64,000 bases of DNA from Cellulosimicrobium funkei (lineage in GTDB: Bacteria > Actinomycetota > Actinomycetes > Actinomycetales > Cellulomonadaceae): NCBI RefSeq assembly GCF_004519295.1, contig NZ_SOZH01000003.1:62001-126000 (forward strand). Direction: 5' to 3'. Both the position numbers and the translations under genes were made by a program. The first letter of the stretch is position 1. The number at the start of each line of letters is the position of its first letter. Below are positions 17,338 to 26,500 of the stretch, in pieces. The notes under the pieces were generated by a model. That model did not search any database. It saw nothing but the letters and a program-made list of their open reading frames with translations, and had not been told where the DNA came from.

Positions 17338-19680
17338 ATGACGTTGCCCGACGCCCCCGTGACCGCCACCACCGACCCGTCCCGCCGCCCGTCGGCCCGC
17401 CCGACCGCGGACCAGGACCCACGGCCCGCGCCGTTCTTCGACCTGCCCGCGCGGCTGGCCGCGAAGGCCGACCCGTCGCTCGTCGACCCCGACGAGCGCC
17501 ACTTCGCGGCGATCGCCGCGAGCCTCGAGCACTCCGTGACGGACCTCGCGCAGCGTCTCGACGCGGCCCGGCGCGCGCCGGGCGGGAGCGGCACCGAGGC
17601 GCTCGAGCGCGACCAGGAGATCCACCGCCTCAGCAGCCGGTTGCGGCTGCTCCAGCGCTACGGCGTCGACCTGTGCCTGGGTCGCATGACCTTCGCCGAC
17701 GGCTCCGCCCCGGTGTACGTGGGCCGCGTGGGCCTCACCGACCCGGCGGGGGAGCGCCTGCTCGTCGACTGGCGCTCGCCCGCCGCCGAGCCGTACTTCG
17801 CGGCCACGCCCGCGCGGCCGCTCGGCCTCGCGGCGCGGCGCCGGTACCGGTGGGCGCGCGGGCGCGTCACCGACTACTGGGACGAGGAGCTCGTGCCCGA
17901 CGGCGCCGGGTCGAGCGCGGCGCTCGACGACCAGTCGGCGTTCGTCGCGAGCCTCGGCGCGAGCAGGTCCCCGCGGATGCGCGACGTCCTCGGCACGATC
18001 CAGGCCGACCAGGACGCGATCGTGCGCGCGGGCTCGCGCGGCGCGCTCGTCGTCGACGGCGGCCCCGGCACGGGCAAGACGGTCGTGGCGCTGCACCGCG
18101 CGGCCTACCTGCTGTACGCCGACCCGCACGTGGGCGGCGGGCACGGTGGTGGGCATGGTGGCGGGAGCGGTGGTGGGCGCGGCGGCGTGCTCGTCGTCGG
18201 GCCCGGCCGTCCGTACCTCGCGTACGTGGCCGACGTGCTGCCCGGCCTCGGCGAGGAGGGCGTGCAGACCTGCACGCTGCGCGACCTCGTCCCCGAGGGC
18301 GCGACGGCGCGCGCCGAGACCGACCCCGAGGTGGCGCGACTCAAGGCGTCCGCCGCGCTCGTCGCCGCGATCGAGCCCGCCGTACGGTTCTCCGAACGCC
18401 CGCTCGCCGAGGGCAGGGAGGTCGAGACGCCGTGGGCCGACGTCTGGCTCTCCCCGGCCGACTGGGCCGAGGCGTTCGAGTCCGTCGATCCGGGCACCCC
18501 GCACAACGAGGCGCGCGACGACGTCTGGGCCGCGCTCGTCGAGATCCTCGTGGACAAGGCCTGCGGGGGAGCCGCGGAGGACGGTGTGGACGTCGAGGCC
18601 GACGACGTGCGCCGTGCCCTGCGCGGCCACCGCGCGCTCGGTGCCGCGTTCGACCGCGCGTGGCCGCTCGTCGAGCCGACGGACCTCGTGGCCGACCTGT
18701 GGTCCGTGCCCGCCTACCTGCGGCTGTGCGCGCCGTCGCTCACGCCCGAGCAGGTGCGCGCGCTCCAGCGCCCGGACGCGCACGCGTGGACGACGGCGGA
18801 CCTCCCGCTGCTCGACGCCGCGCGCCGTCGGCTCGGCGACCCGGAGGCGTCGCGCCGCCGCCGCCGCAACGAGGCCGCCGTGGCGGCGGAGCGCGCGCGC
18901 ATGGACGACGTCGTCGACCACCTCGTGGCGACCGACGACAGCGAGCTCGGGGTCATGCAGATGCTCCGCGGCCAGGACCTGCGCGACGCGCTCGTGGACG
19001 ACGGCGCGCTCGTCGTCGCGACGCCGGACCGCCTCGCGGGGCCCTTCGCGCACGTCGTCGTCGACGAGGCGCAGGAGCTCACCGACGCCGAGTGGCAGAT
19101 GGTCCTCAGCCGCTGCCCGTCGCGCAGCGTCACGGTCGTCGGGGACCGCGCCCAGGCCCGCTACGGCTTCCCCGAGGGCTGGCGTGAGCGGCTCGCGCGC
19201 GTGGGCTTCGCCCGCGTCGAGGAGGCGTCGCTGAGCGTCAACTACCGCACGCCGCGGGAGATCATGGCCGAGGCGGAGCCCGTCGTCCGGGCCGCGATCC
19301 CGGACGCGAACGTCCCGACGTCGGTGCGCAGCACGGGCGTGCCCGTCGCCCACGGGGCGGTCGCGGACCTCGACGCGGTCCTCGGCGCGTGGCTCGCCGA
19401 GCACGCGGACGGCACGGTGTGCGTCATCGCCGCCACCGAGTCGTCCGGGCCGTCCGGGCCGTCCGGCGAGGAGTCGGACGGCAGGGTCGGTGGCGTCGGT
19501 GGCGAGGGCGAGGGGGCCGCGCGGGTGCGGTGGCTCACGCCCGAGACGGCGAAGGGCCTCGAGTTCGACCTCGTGGTGCTCGTCGAGCCGCAGGCGTTCG
19601 GCGACGGCGTCGAGGGCGCGGTCGACCGCTACGTCGCGATGACGCGCGCGACGCAGCGGCTCGTCGTCCTGGATCGCTGA
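17338..19680 (+). CDS. helR: HelR-like ATPase (HelD family), rifamycin-responsive RNA polymerase-releasing factor
   Basis: A 780-residue HelD-family ATPase. HelR proteins displace rifamycin-bound RNA polymerase from promoters and give tolerance. The N-terminal arm (about 60-120) is followed by the VGRVGLTD / VDWRSPAAEPYF block, Walker A GGPGTGKTVVALHR, motif II VVDEAQELTDAEWQMV, VGDRAQARYG, NYRTPREIM and the C-terminal ETAKGLEFDLVVL and YVAMTRATQRLVVL. A Gly/His run, VGGGHGGGHGGGSGGGRGG, is inserted just after Walker A, near residue 267, and a Ser/Gly-Pro repeat lies near 705. ATG 17338 has GGAG upstream and sits 78 bases after an RAE, supporting induction by rifamycins. It ends before a 20-bp perfect stem-loop. 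Confidence 0.87.
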   Translation: MTLPDAPVTATTDPSRRPSARPTADQDPRPAPFFDLPARLAAKADPSLVDPDERHFAAIAASLEHSVTDLAQRLDAARRAPGGSGTEALERDQEIHRLSSRLRLLQRYGVDLCLGRMTFADGSAPVYVGRVGLTDPAGERLLVDWRSPAAEPYFAATPARPLGLAARRRYRWARGRVTDYWDEELVPDGAGSSAALDDQSAFVASLGASRSPRMRDVLGTIQADQDAIVRAGSRGALVVDGGPGTGKTVVALHRAAYLLYADPHVGGGHGGGHGGGSGGGRGGVLVVGPGRPYLAYVADVLPGLGEEGVQTCTLRDLVPEGATARAETDPEVARLKASAALVAAIEPAVRFSERPLAEGREVETPWADVWLSPADWAEAFESVDPGTPHNEARDDVWAALVEILVDKACGGAAEDGVDVEADDVRRALRGHRALGAAFDRAWPLVEPTDLVADLWSVPAYLRLCAPSLTPEQVRALQRPDAHAWTTADLPLLDAARRRLGDPEASRRRRRNEAAVAAERARMDDVVDHLVATDDSELGVMQMLRGQDLRDALVDDGALVVATPDRLAGPFAHVVVDEAQELTDAEWQMVLSRCPSRSVTVVGDRAQARYGFPEGWRERLARVGFARVEEASLSVNYRTPREIMAEAEPVVRAAIPDANVPTSVRSTGVPVAHGAVADLDAVLGAWLAEHADGTVCVIAATESSGPSGPSGEESDGRVGGVGGEGEGAARVRWLTPETAKGLEFDLVVLVEPQAFGDGVEGAVDRYVAMTRATQRLVVLDR

Positions 19681-19691
19681 GCACCGGGCGT

Positions 19692-19746
19692 CGAGCACGA
19701 CCTGGCGGTCGTCAGGCCGCCCGTGGCGACCGCCAGGTCGTGCTCG
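19692..19746. terminator. Perfect 20-bp stem-loop between convergent genes
   Basis: Positions 19692-19711 and 19727-19746 are perfect 20-base reverse complements with a 15-base loop. The hairpin lies 11 bases after the helR-like stop and 13 bases before the end of the convergent YbaK-like gene, so it probably terminates transcription from both sides. Confidence 0.82.
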
Positions 19747-19759
19747 GCAGGGGGACGGG

Positions 19760-20341
19760 TCAGGCGACCGGGACGGCCAGGTCCTCGACGACCTCGACAC
19801 CGGGCAGGCGGCCCAGCAGGTCGCCGGGGAGCAGCAGCTTCGAGCGCCGCACGCCGCTGCCGATCAGCGCGAGCGCGCCGTCGGTCACGACGCGGGAGTC
19901 GACGAGCACGCGCCACCCCTCGGGCAGCCCGACGGGCGTGATGCCGCCGTACTCCATCCCGGACTCGGCCGTCGCGCGGTCGGTCGGCAGGAACGACGCC
20001 TTGCGCACGTCGAGCAGCTTGCGGACGCGCGTGTTGACGTCGGCGCGCGTGTGCGCCCGCACGACGGCGGCGGCGACGCGCTCGTCGCCCGCCCGCGTGC
20101 CGCCCACGACGACGCAGTTCGCCGAGGCCTCGACGGGCAGGTCGAACGCGGTGTTGAGCGTCGCGGTGTCGGCGAGGTCGGGGTCGATCTCCGTCACGGC
20201 GACGAGCGTCGCGACGTCCGGGTCGGCGTCGGCCCACCGGCGCAGCGCGTCGGCGGTCACGGGGGCGACGAGGTCGAGGTGGTCGAGCGCCGGCTCCCAG
20301 GTGAGCGAGCCGAGCGTGGGCAGGGTCGTGCGGGCGTCCAT
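19760..20341 (-). CDS. YbaK/EbsC-family aminoacyl-tRNA deacylase
   Basis: A 193-residue YbaK/ProX-type editing protein that hydrolyses mischarged tRNA (commonly Cys-tRNA-Pro or Ala-tRNA-Pro). Family landmarks include NCVVVGG, RADVNTRVRKLLDVRKASFLP with the lysine used in catalysis, and GGITPVGLPEGWRVLVDSRVV. The ATG at 20341 is preferred over upstream in-frame codons because the upstream part is low-complexity intergenic sequence. The gene faces the helR-like gene across a shared terminator and diverges from the mutasome operon. Confidence 0.87.
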   Translation of the reverse strand: MDARTTLPTLGSLTWEPALDHLDLVAPVTADALRRWADADPDVATLVAVTEIDPDLADTATLNTAFDLPVEASANCVVVGGTRAGDERVAAAVVRAHTRADVNTRVRKLLDVRKASFLPTDRATAESGMEYGGITPVGLPEGWRVLVDSRVVTDGALALIGSGVRRSKLLLPGDLLGRLPGVEVVEDLAVPVA

Positions 20342-20418
20342 GCCGCCAGCCTGCCACCCCGGCGGGCCGCCGCGCGGGAGAGGCCGGATGCCGAACACGC
20401 CCCCGGAGCCCCTCGAGC

Positions 20419-20482
20419 CCGCCGAGCATGCGGTCGCAGCCCGTGCCGCCCGCCGGACGGGCGACAGCCGCATGGCCGGCGG
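20419..20482. repeat. Inverted copy pair of a dispersed repeat upstream of the mutasome operon
   Basis: Positions 20419-20433 (CCGCCGAGCATGCGG) and 20468-20482 form an imperfect inverted repeat (13 of 15). The 29 bases 20454-20482 match 26317-26345 inside dnaE2 at 27 of 29 positions, and 20419-20433 is the exact reverse complement of 26331-26345. The element therefore occurs both between genes and inside a coding region. Confidence 0.75.
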
Positions 20483-20587
20483 GGGAGGAGGGTCAGGTAG
20501 AGGTCGAGGGTTTCGGGCAAGTCTCCAGTGGGGGTCGAAGGTTGGGGTGGGCATCTCGGACGAAGCAGGCGCCTCCGACCTGCGGAG

Positions 20588-20616
20588 TTGACACCTCGGA
20601 GCGGCGGTCGTTCACT
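20588..20616 (+). promoter_or_regulatory. Promoter of the mutasome operon
   Basis: A perfect -35 box TTGACA (20588-20593) is followed after 17 bases by TTCACT (20611-20616), a weak but possible -10. The LexA box begins 8 bases downstream, placing the repressor over the transcription start. Confidence 0.6.
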
Positions 20617-20624
20617 GGAAGCGT

Positions 20625-20640
20625 TCGAACGTTTGTTCGA
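20625..20640. promoter_or_regulatory. LexA (SOS) box
   Basis: TCGAACGTTTGTTCGA matches the Gram-positive/actinobacterial LexA consensus TCGAAC-N4-GTTCGA perfectly and extends to a longer palindrome (CGTTCGAAC ... GTTCGAACG). It lies 82 bases upstream of the imuA' start. Induction by DNA damage of the three genes behind it follows from this site. Confidence 0.93.
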
Positions 20641-20721
20641 ACGCCCAGCGGGTGCAGCACACCGCCCGCAGCAGTCGACGCGCGGTGCGCGTCCCGTCCG
20701 AGCAGCATCCCGGGAGGCGAG

Positions 20722-21813
20722 ATGACCCTTCTCGCCGACCCCGCCGAGCGGGCGGGGGCACCAGGCCCGACGGGTGCGGCCGTCGACAAGGCCGAGCGCG
20801 CCCGCGCCGCCCTGCGTCGTGCGGAGGAGCGTACGGGCGTCCGCCGACACCGTCCCGTCGTCGCCCCCGCGGCCCCGGAACCGGTCACCGCCCCGGCGGC
20901 ACCGACCGTCGTCCCGCGCACCGGGACCGCCCCGCGCGCCGGTCGCGCCGAGACCGTCCCGCGCGCCGGCACCGCCCTCCTCGCCGAGGTCGCCCCGCTC
21001 GCGGACGCCGCCGCCTCCCCGGTCGTGCGGCCCGCCCCCGCCCCGCCCGACCCTCCGGCGCGCGCCCGCACCCGTCACGTCCGGACCTCGGGCGCGAGCC
21101 GGGACGCGGGCACGGACGAGCGGGTGTGGCCGGTGCACGACGCGCTCGCGCCGCTCCTCCCGCTCGGCGCCCTCCAGCGCGGCACCGTGCTGGCGGTGCG
21201 CGGCTCGACGAGCCTCCTGCTCGCGCTCGTCGCGCGGCCGTCGCGGGCCGGGGCGTGGACCGCCGCCGTCGGGTTCCCCGCCGTCGGGCTGCTCGCGGCC
21301 GCCGACGCCGGCGCGGACCTCGACCGCGTCGTGCTCGTCCCGCGGCCTGGCCCGGACGCGGCGCTCGCGATCTCGGCGCTCGTCGACGGCCTGGACGTCG
21401 TGGTCGTCGGGCCCGACGCCGCCCTCACCGACCCCGACCGACGACGCCTGGCCGCGCGGGCACGCGAGCGCGGGGCGCTGCTCGTCGCCGCGGGGACGTG
21501 GCCGGGCGCGCACGTCGCGCTCACCGTGACGGGCGGCGGCTGGTCCGGGGCGGACCGCGGCGCGGGCTGGCTGCGCCGTCGCACCCTCGTCGTCGAGCGC
21601 GCGGGCCGCGGGGGAGCCGCGCGCCCCGCGCGGCTCGAGGTCGAGCTCCCGCTCGTCCACGAGGACTGGCCCGCGTTCCTCGCCGAGGACGCCCGCGGCC
21701 CCCGGCCCGCGGCCGGGACCGGCGCCGTCGCGGCCGGGACCGCCGAGACCGCCCACGAGACCGCCCGGGCCGACGACCCCGACCGGCCCTCCCGGCTCCG
21801 GCTCGTCGGATGA
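20722..21813 (+). CDS. imuA': ImuA'-like SOS mutagenesis protein
   Basis: A 363-residue protein in the position of ImuA', the RecA-like accessory of the actinobacterial translesion mutasome. Residues 1-120 are a Pro/Ala-rich, poorly conserved region. The second half shows a degenerate RecA-like core (LPLGALQRGTVLAVRGST, then AWTAAVGFPAVGLLAAADAGADLDRVVLVP), without a proper Walker A lysine, as in other ImuA' proteins. ATG 20722 follows GGGAGG. It overlaps imuB by ATGA and is the first gene after the LexA box. It probably helps load DnaE2 and ImuB at lesions. Confidence 0.87.
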   Translation: MTLLADPAERAGAPGPTGAAVDKAERARAALRRAEERTGVRRHRPVVAPAAPEPVTAPAAPTVVPRTGTAPRAGRAETVPRAGTALLAEVAPLADAAASPVVRPAPAPPDPPARARTRHVRTSGASRDAGTDERVWPVHDALAPLLPLGALQRGTVLAVRGSTSLLLALVARPSRAGAWTAAVGFPAVGLLAAADAGADLDRVVLVPRPGPDAALAISALVDGLDVVVVGPDAALTDPDRRRLAARARERGALLVAAGTWPGAHVALTVTGGGWSGADRGAGWLRRRTLVVERAGRGGAARPARLEVELPLVHEDWPAFLAEDARGPRPAAGTGAVAAGTAETAHETARADDPDRPSRLRLVG

Positions 21814-23525
21814 CCACGAGCCCGACCCGCACGGCGGCCCTGTGGGTGCCGGACTGGCCGGTGCTCGCGGCGATGGCGGTGCGCGACGTCCCCGCGCACG
21901 TCCCCGCCGCGACGCACGACGGCCGCCGCGTCGTCGCCGTCTCCGCGACCGCGCGCGCCCACGGCGTGCGCCGGGGCATGCGCCGCCGTCGGGCCCGCGA
22001 GTGCTGCCCCGAGCTCGAGCTGCTCGACGTCGACGACGCGCGCGACGCCCGCGAGTTCGAGCCCGTCGCGCTCGCGGCCGAGACCGTCGTCGCGGGGCTG
22101 GAGATCACCCGGCCCGGCCTGCTGCTCCTGCCCGCCGCCGGGGCGAGCCGGTACCACGGGTCCGACGCCGCGCTCGCGGAGGCGCTCGTCGCGCGCGTCG
22201 CCGAGCGCACCGGCCACGAGAGCCAGGTGGGCGTCGCCGACGGCATCCTCGCCGCCGTGCTCGCCGCGCGGGACGCCGCCGTCGTCCCGCCCGGCCGCTC
22301 CGCCGCGTTCCTCGCGCCGCGGCCCGCGCGCGACCTCGTGCACGTCACCGCCCGGCCGGACGCCGCCGTCGCGGTCGACGAGCTCGTGGACCTCCTGGGC
22401 CGGCTCGGCGTGCGCACCCTCGGGGCGCTCGCGGCCCTGCCGCCCGCGACCGTCGAGGGGCGTTTCGGCGACCTCGGCGCGTGGGCGCACCGGCTCGCGC
22501 GCGGCGAGGACCTGCGCCCGCCCGCGCGGCGCCGCGTCGAGCCCGACGTCGCGGTGAGCGCCGAGCTCGACCCGCCCGCCGAGCGCGTCGACGTCGCGAC
22601 CTTCGCCGCGCGTCGGCTCTCCGAGGACCTGCACGACCAGCTCGTCGCGCGCTCGCTCGTCGCCGGGCGCCTGCGCATCACGGCGCGGACCGTCGAGGGC
22701 GACGACCTCGAGCGCACCTGGCGGCTCGACGGGCCGGGCGCGATGAGCCCGGCACGCCTCACGGACAAGGTCCGGTGGCAGCTCGAGGGCTGGCTCACCA
22801 CCACGTCCGTCCGCGCCGGGCGCGCGGCCCGGGCCGCGCGCCGTGGCGGCGAGCACGGTTCGCCCGGCGGGGCCGACGTCGTCCCGGGCGTCGCGCCGCT
22901 GGCCCGCCTGTCCCTCACGGCCGAGGAGGTCGTCCCCGCGGGGGCGGAGCAGCCGCGCCTGTGGGGCGCGTCGAGCGGCGAGGACGCGCGGGCCCACCGC
23001 GCGCTCGGGCGCGTGCAGGGCATCCTCGGCGGCGACGCCGTCCTGCGCGTCCAGGTCCAGGGCGGCCGCGACGCGACCGACCGCGTGCACCTCGTGCCGT
23101 TCGGGGAGGACGTCGTGCGCCCGCGCGACCCGGCCCTGCCGTGGCCCGGCGCGCTGCCGAGCCCCGCCCCCGCGCTCGTGCCCGTCGAGCCGCAGGACGT
23201 CGTCGTGCTCGACGACGCCGGGCGGCCGGTCGTCGTCGACGCGCGCCTCGCGATGAGCGGCGAGCCCGCGACCGTGCGGTGGCCGGCCCCCGCGCCGGAG
23301 GAGGGCCCGCGCCGTGCGGTGCCGCCCCGGGACGAGACGGCGCTCCCCGGGCCCGGGTCCGCGCGCGCCGTCGTGGACTGGGCCGGGCCGTGGCCGCTCG
23401 CCGAGCGCTGGTGGACGCCCGCGCCCCGGCGCCGCGTGCACGTCCAGGTCCTGCTCGACGACGGCCGCGGCCTGCTCCTCGCGAGCGCGCGCGGGCGGTG
23501 GACCGTGGAGGGCCTGTATGACTGA
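21810..23525 (+). CDS. imuB: ImuB, Y-family polymerase-like mutasome hub
   Basis: A 571-residue Y-family DNA polymerase homolog. The palm begins ALWVPDWPVLAAMAV, where active polymerases have a DxD-type block; the second acidic motif (SxDE) reads GASRYHGSD and is not intact, so the protein is probably non-catalytic, as known for ImuB. The helix-hairpin segment LLGRLGVRTLGALAALPPATVEGRFG and little-finger region (RRVEPDVAVSAELDPPAERVD) follow. ImuB usually bridges the sliding clamp, ImuA' and DnaE2; I see no clear QLxLF-type clamp motif, though RLSLTAEEV near residue 370 or similar could serve. It overlaps imuA' by 4 and dnaE2 by 8 bases. Confidence 0.9.
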   Translation: MTTSPTRTAALWVPDWPVLAAMAVRDVPAHVPAATHDGRRVVAVSATARAHGVRRGMRRRRARECCPELELLDVDDARDAREFEPVALAAETVVAGLEITRPGLLLLPAAGASRYHGSDAALAEALVARVAERTGHESQVGVADGILAAVLAARDAAVVPPGRSAAFLAPRPARDLVHVTARPDAAVAVDELVDLLGRLGVRTLGALAALPPATVEGRFGDLGAWAHRLARGEDLRPPARRRVEPDVAVSAELDPPAERVDVATFAARRLSEDLHDQLVARSLVAGRLRITARTVEGDDLERTWRLDGPGAMSPARLTDKVRWQLEGWLTTTSVRAGRAARAARRGGEHGSPGGADVVPGVAPLARLSLTAEEVVPAGAEQPRLWGASSGEDARAHRALGRVQGILGGDAVLRVQVQGGRDATDRVHLVPFGEDVVRPRDPALPWPGALPSPAPALVPVEPQDVVVLDDAGRPVVVDARLAMSGEPATVRWPAPAPEEGPRRAVPPRDETALPGPGSARAVVDWAGPWPLAERWWTPAPRRRVHVQVLLDDGRGLLLASARGRWTVEGLYD

Positions 23526-26500
23526 CCGGACCACCGGCCCGCGCTACGCCGAGCTCCACGCGCACTCCGCGTTCAGCTTCCTCGACGGCGCGTCCCACCC
23601 CGAGGAGCTCGCCGCCGAGGGCGCGCGGCTCGGGCTGTCGGCGCTCGCCGTCACCGACCACGACGGCCTGTACGGCGTCGTGCGCTTCGCCGAGGCCGCG
23701 CGCAAGGTCGGTCTCCCCACCGTCTTCGGGTCCGAGCTGCACCTGCCCGCGCCGACCGCGACCGGCGCGCCCGTGCTCGACCCGCCCACCGGCCTCCCCG
23801 ACCCGCGCTCGACCCACCTGCTCGTGCTCGCGCGCGGCACGCAGGGCTACCGCAACCTGTCGCGCGCGATCGCGACCGCGCACCTCGCGACGGGCACCAA
23901 GGGCGCCGCCGACTACCGCCTCGAGCAGCTCGCGGCGGAGGCCGCCGGGCAGTGGCTCGTGCTCACCGGGTGCCGCAAGGGCGCGGTGCGGCGCGCGCTC
24001 GTCACGTCCGGGCGCGCCGCGGCCCGCCGCGAGCTCGACCGTCTCGTCGCCCTCTTCGGCGCCGACAACGTGGCCGTCGAGATCACCACGACCGACGACC
24101 CGCGCGACGCCGACCTGCACGCGGCGCTCGCCGACCTCGCCGCCGACGCCCGCCTGCCGCTCGTCGCGACGACCGCCGCGCACTACGCCCACCCGCGCGA
24201 CGCCGACCTCGCGGGGGCGCTCGCGGCCGTGCGCGCACGCTCGTCGCTCGACGACCTCGACGGCTGGCTGCCCGGTGCCCCGACGACCCACCTGCGCTCC
24301 GCGGCGGAGATGCTCGCGCGCCACCCCCGGCACCCGCAGGCCGTCGCGACCGCGGCCGCGCTGGGGGACGAGTGCGCGTTCGACCTGCACCTCGTCGCAC
24401 CCGACCTGCCGCCCTACCCGGTGCCGGACGGGCACACCGAGGCGACCTGGCTGCGCGAGCTCGTGCGGCGCGGCGGCGAAGACCGGTACGGGCCGCGCGG
24501 CCAGGAGAAGATCACGGGCGCGTGGGCGCAGATCGACCACGAGCTGCGCGTCATCGAGGACCTGCACTTCCCGGGGTACTTCCTCGTGGTCTACGACCTC
24601 GTCGAGTTCTGCCGCAGGAACGGGATCCTCGCCCAGGGCCGCGGGTCGGCCGCGAACTCCGCGGTCTGCTACGCGCTCGGCATCACGGCCGTCGACGCGG
24701 TGAAGCACGGCCTGCTGTTCGAGCGCTTCCTCGCGCCCGAGCGCGACGGCCCGCCGGACATCGACATCGACATCGAGTCGGCGCGGCGCGAGGAGGTCAT
24801 CCAGCACGTCTACGAGACGTTCGGGCGCACGCACGCCGCGCAGGTCGCGAACGTCATCTCCTACCGGCCGAAGTCGGCGGTGCGCGACGCGGCCCGGGCG
24901 CTGGGGTACGACGTCGGGCAGGCCGACGCGTGGAGCAAGTCGATCGAGCGGTGGGGGTCGCTGCGCGGTCCCGACCCGTCGTCGCCCGCGGCCGACCGGG
25001 CGGCGAAGGAGCGGGCGATCGCGGCGAAGACCCCGGGTTCCACCGGCCCGGCCGCGCCGCGGGTCACGACGCGCACCGCCCGGAAGGACGCCGCGACGTC
25101 GCGCCTGTGGGGGAGCCGGGACTGGTCGCCCGACCTCACCGGCCGGGGCGCGCGCGTCGTCGACCCGCTCGCGGTGGACGAGGGCGACGTCCTGCGCGCG
25201 GACGACACGCACGACGTCGTGCCCGCGCACCGGCCGCCGTCGGCCGCGCAGGAGGGCGAGATCCCGGACGCGGTGCTCGACCTCGCCGACCGGATGCTGC
25301 GCCTCCCGCGGCATCTGGGCATCCACTCGGGCGGGATGGTCATGTGCGACCGCCCCGTCATCGAGGTGTGCCCCGTCGAGTGGGCGCGCATGGAGGGCCG
25401 CACCGTCCTGCAGTGGGACAAGGAGGACTGCGCGGACGCGGGGCTCGTGAAGTTCGACCTCCTCGGCCTCGGGATGCTCACGGCGCTGCGCATCGGGTTC
25501 GACCTCGTGGAACGGCACGAGGGCGGCCCGCGCCTCGCGCTGCACACGCTGCCCGAGGACGACCCGGCGGTGTACGACCTGCTGTGCGCTGCCGACACCG
25601 TCGGCGTGTTCCAGGTCGAGTCGCGCGCGCAGATGGCGACGCTCCCGCGCCTGCGGCCCCGGACGTTCTACGACATCGTCATCGAGGTCGCGCTCATCCG
25701 CCCGGGTCCCATCCAGGGCGGCTCCGTGCACCCGTACATCAACCGGGCGCGGGGCCGGGAGGAGGTGACGTTCCTGCACCCGCTGCTGGAGAAGTCGCTC
25801 GGCAAGACGAAGGGCGTGCCGCTGTTCCAGGAGCAGCTCATGCAGATGGCGATCGACGTCGCGGGCTTCTCCCCGAAGGAGTCCGACCAGCTCCGGCGCG
25901 CGATGGGGTCCAAGCGGTCGGTCGAGCGCATGGAGGAGCTGCGGGGGCGGCTCATGGACGGGATGCGGGAGAAGGGCGTCACCGACCCGGCCGTGCGCGA
26001 GGAGATCTACGACAAGCTCAAGGCGTTCGCCGACTTCGGGTTCCCCGAGTCGCACGCGTACTCGTTCGCTTTCCTCGTCTACGCGAGCTCGTGGCTCAAG
26101 GTGCACCACCCCGCCGCGTTCTACGCGGGGCTGCTCGCGGCGCAGCCCATGGGGTTCTACTCGCCACAGTCTCTCGTGGCGGACGCGCGCCGCCACGGCG
26201 TCACCGTGCTGCGCCCCGACGTCAACGCGTCCGACGTCGAGGCGACGGTCGAGCGGCTGCCCGCCGACCATACGGGTGCGCCCGCCGACCATACGGGTGC
26301 CGACCATCAGGACGCCCGGACGGGCGACAGCCGCATGCTCGGCGGAGCGGTGGGGGTCGACACCCGCTACGGGCCGGCGCCCGATCTCGGGCTCGCGGTG
26401 CGGCTCGGGCTCGCGAGCGTGCGCGGGCTCGGGAAGGACGCGGCCGAGCGCGTCGTCGCGGCGCGCGGGGCACCGGGGGAGGGGCGGGCCTTCAGCGACC

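Noticed and set aside
26261-26345. A small CRISPR array
   Set aside because: Units are 19-29 bases with almost no spacers, in mixed orientation and inside an open dnaE2 frame; no cas genes are nearby.
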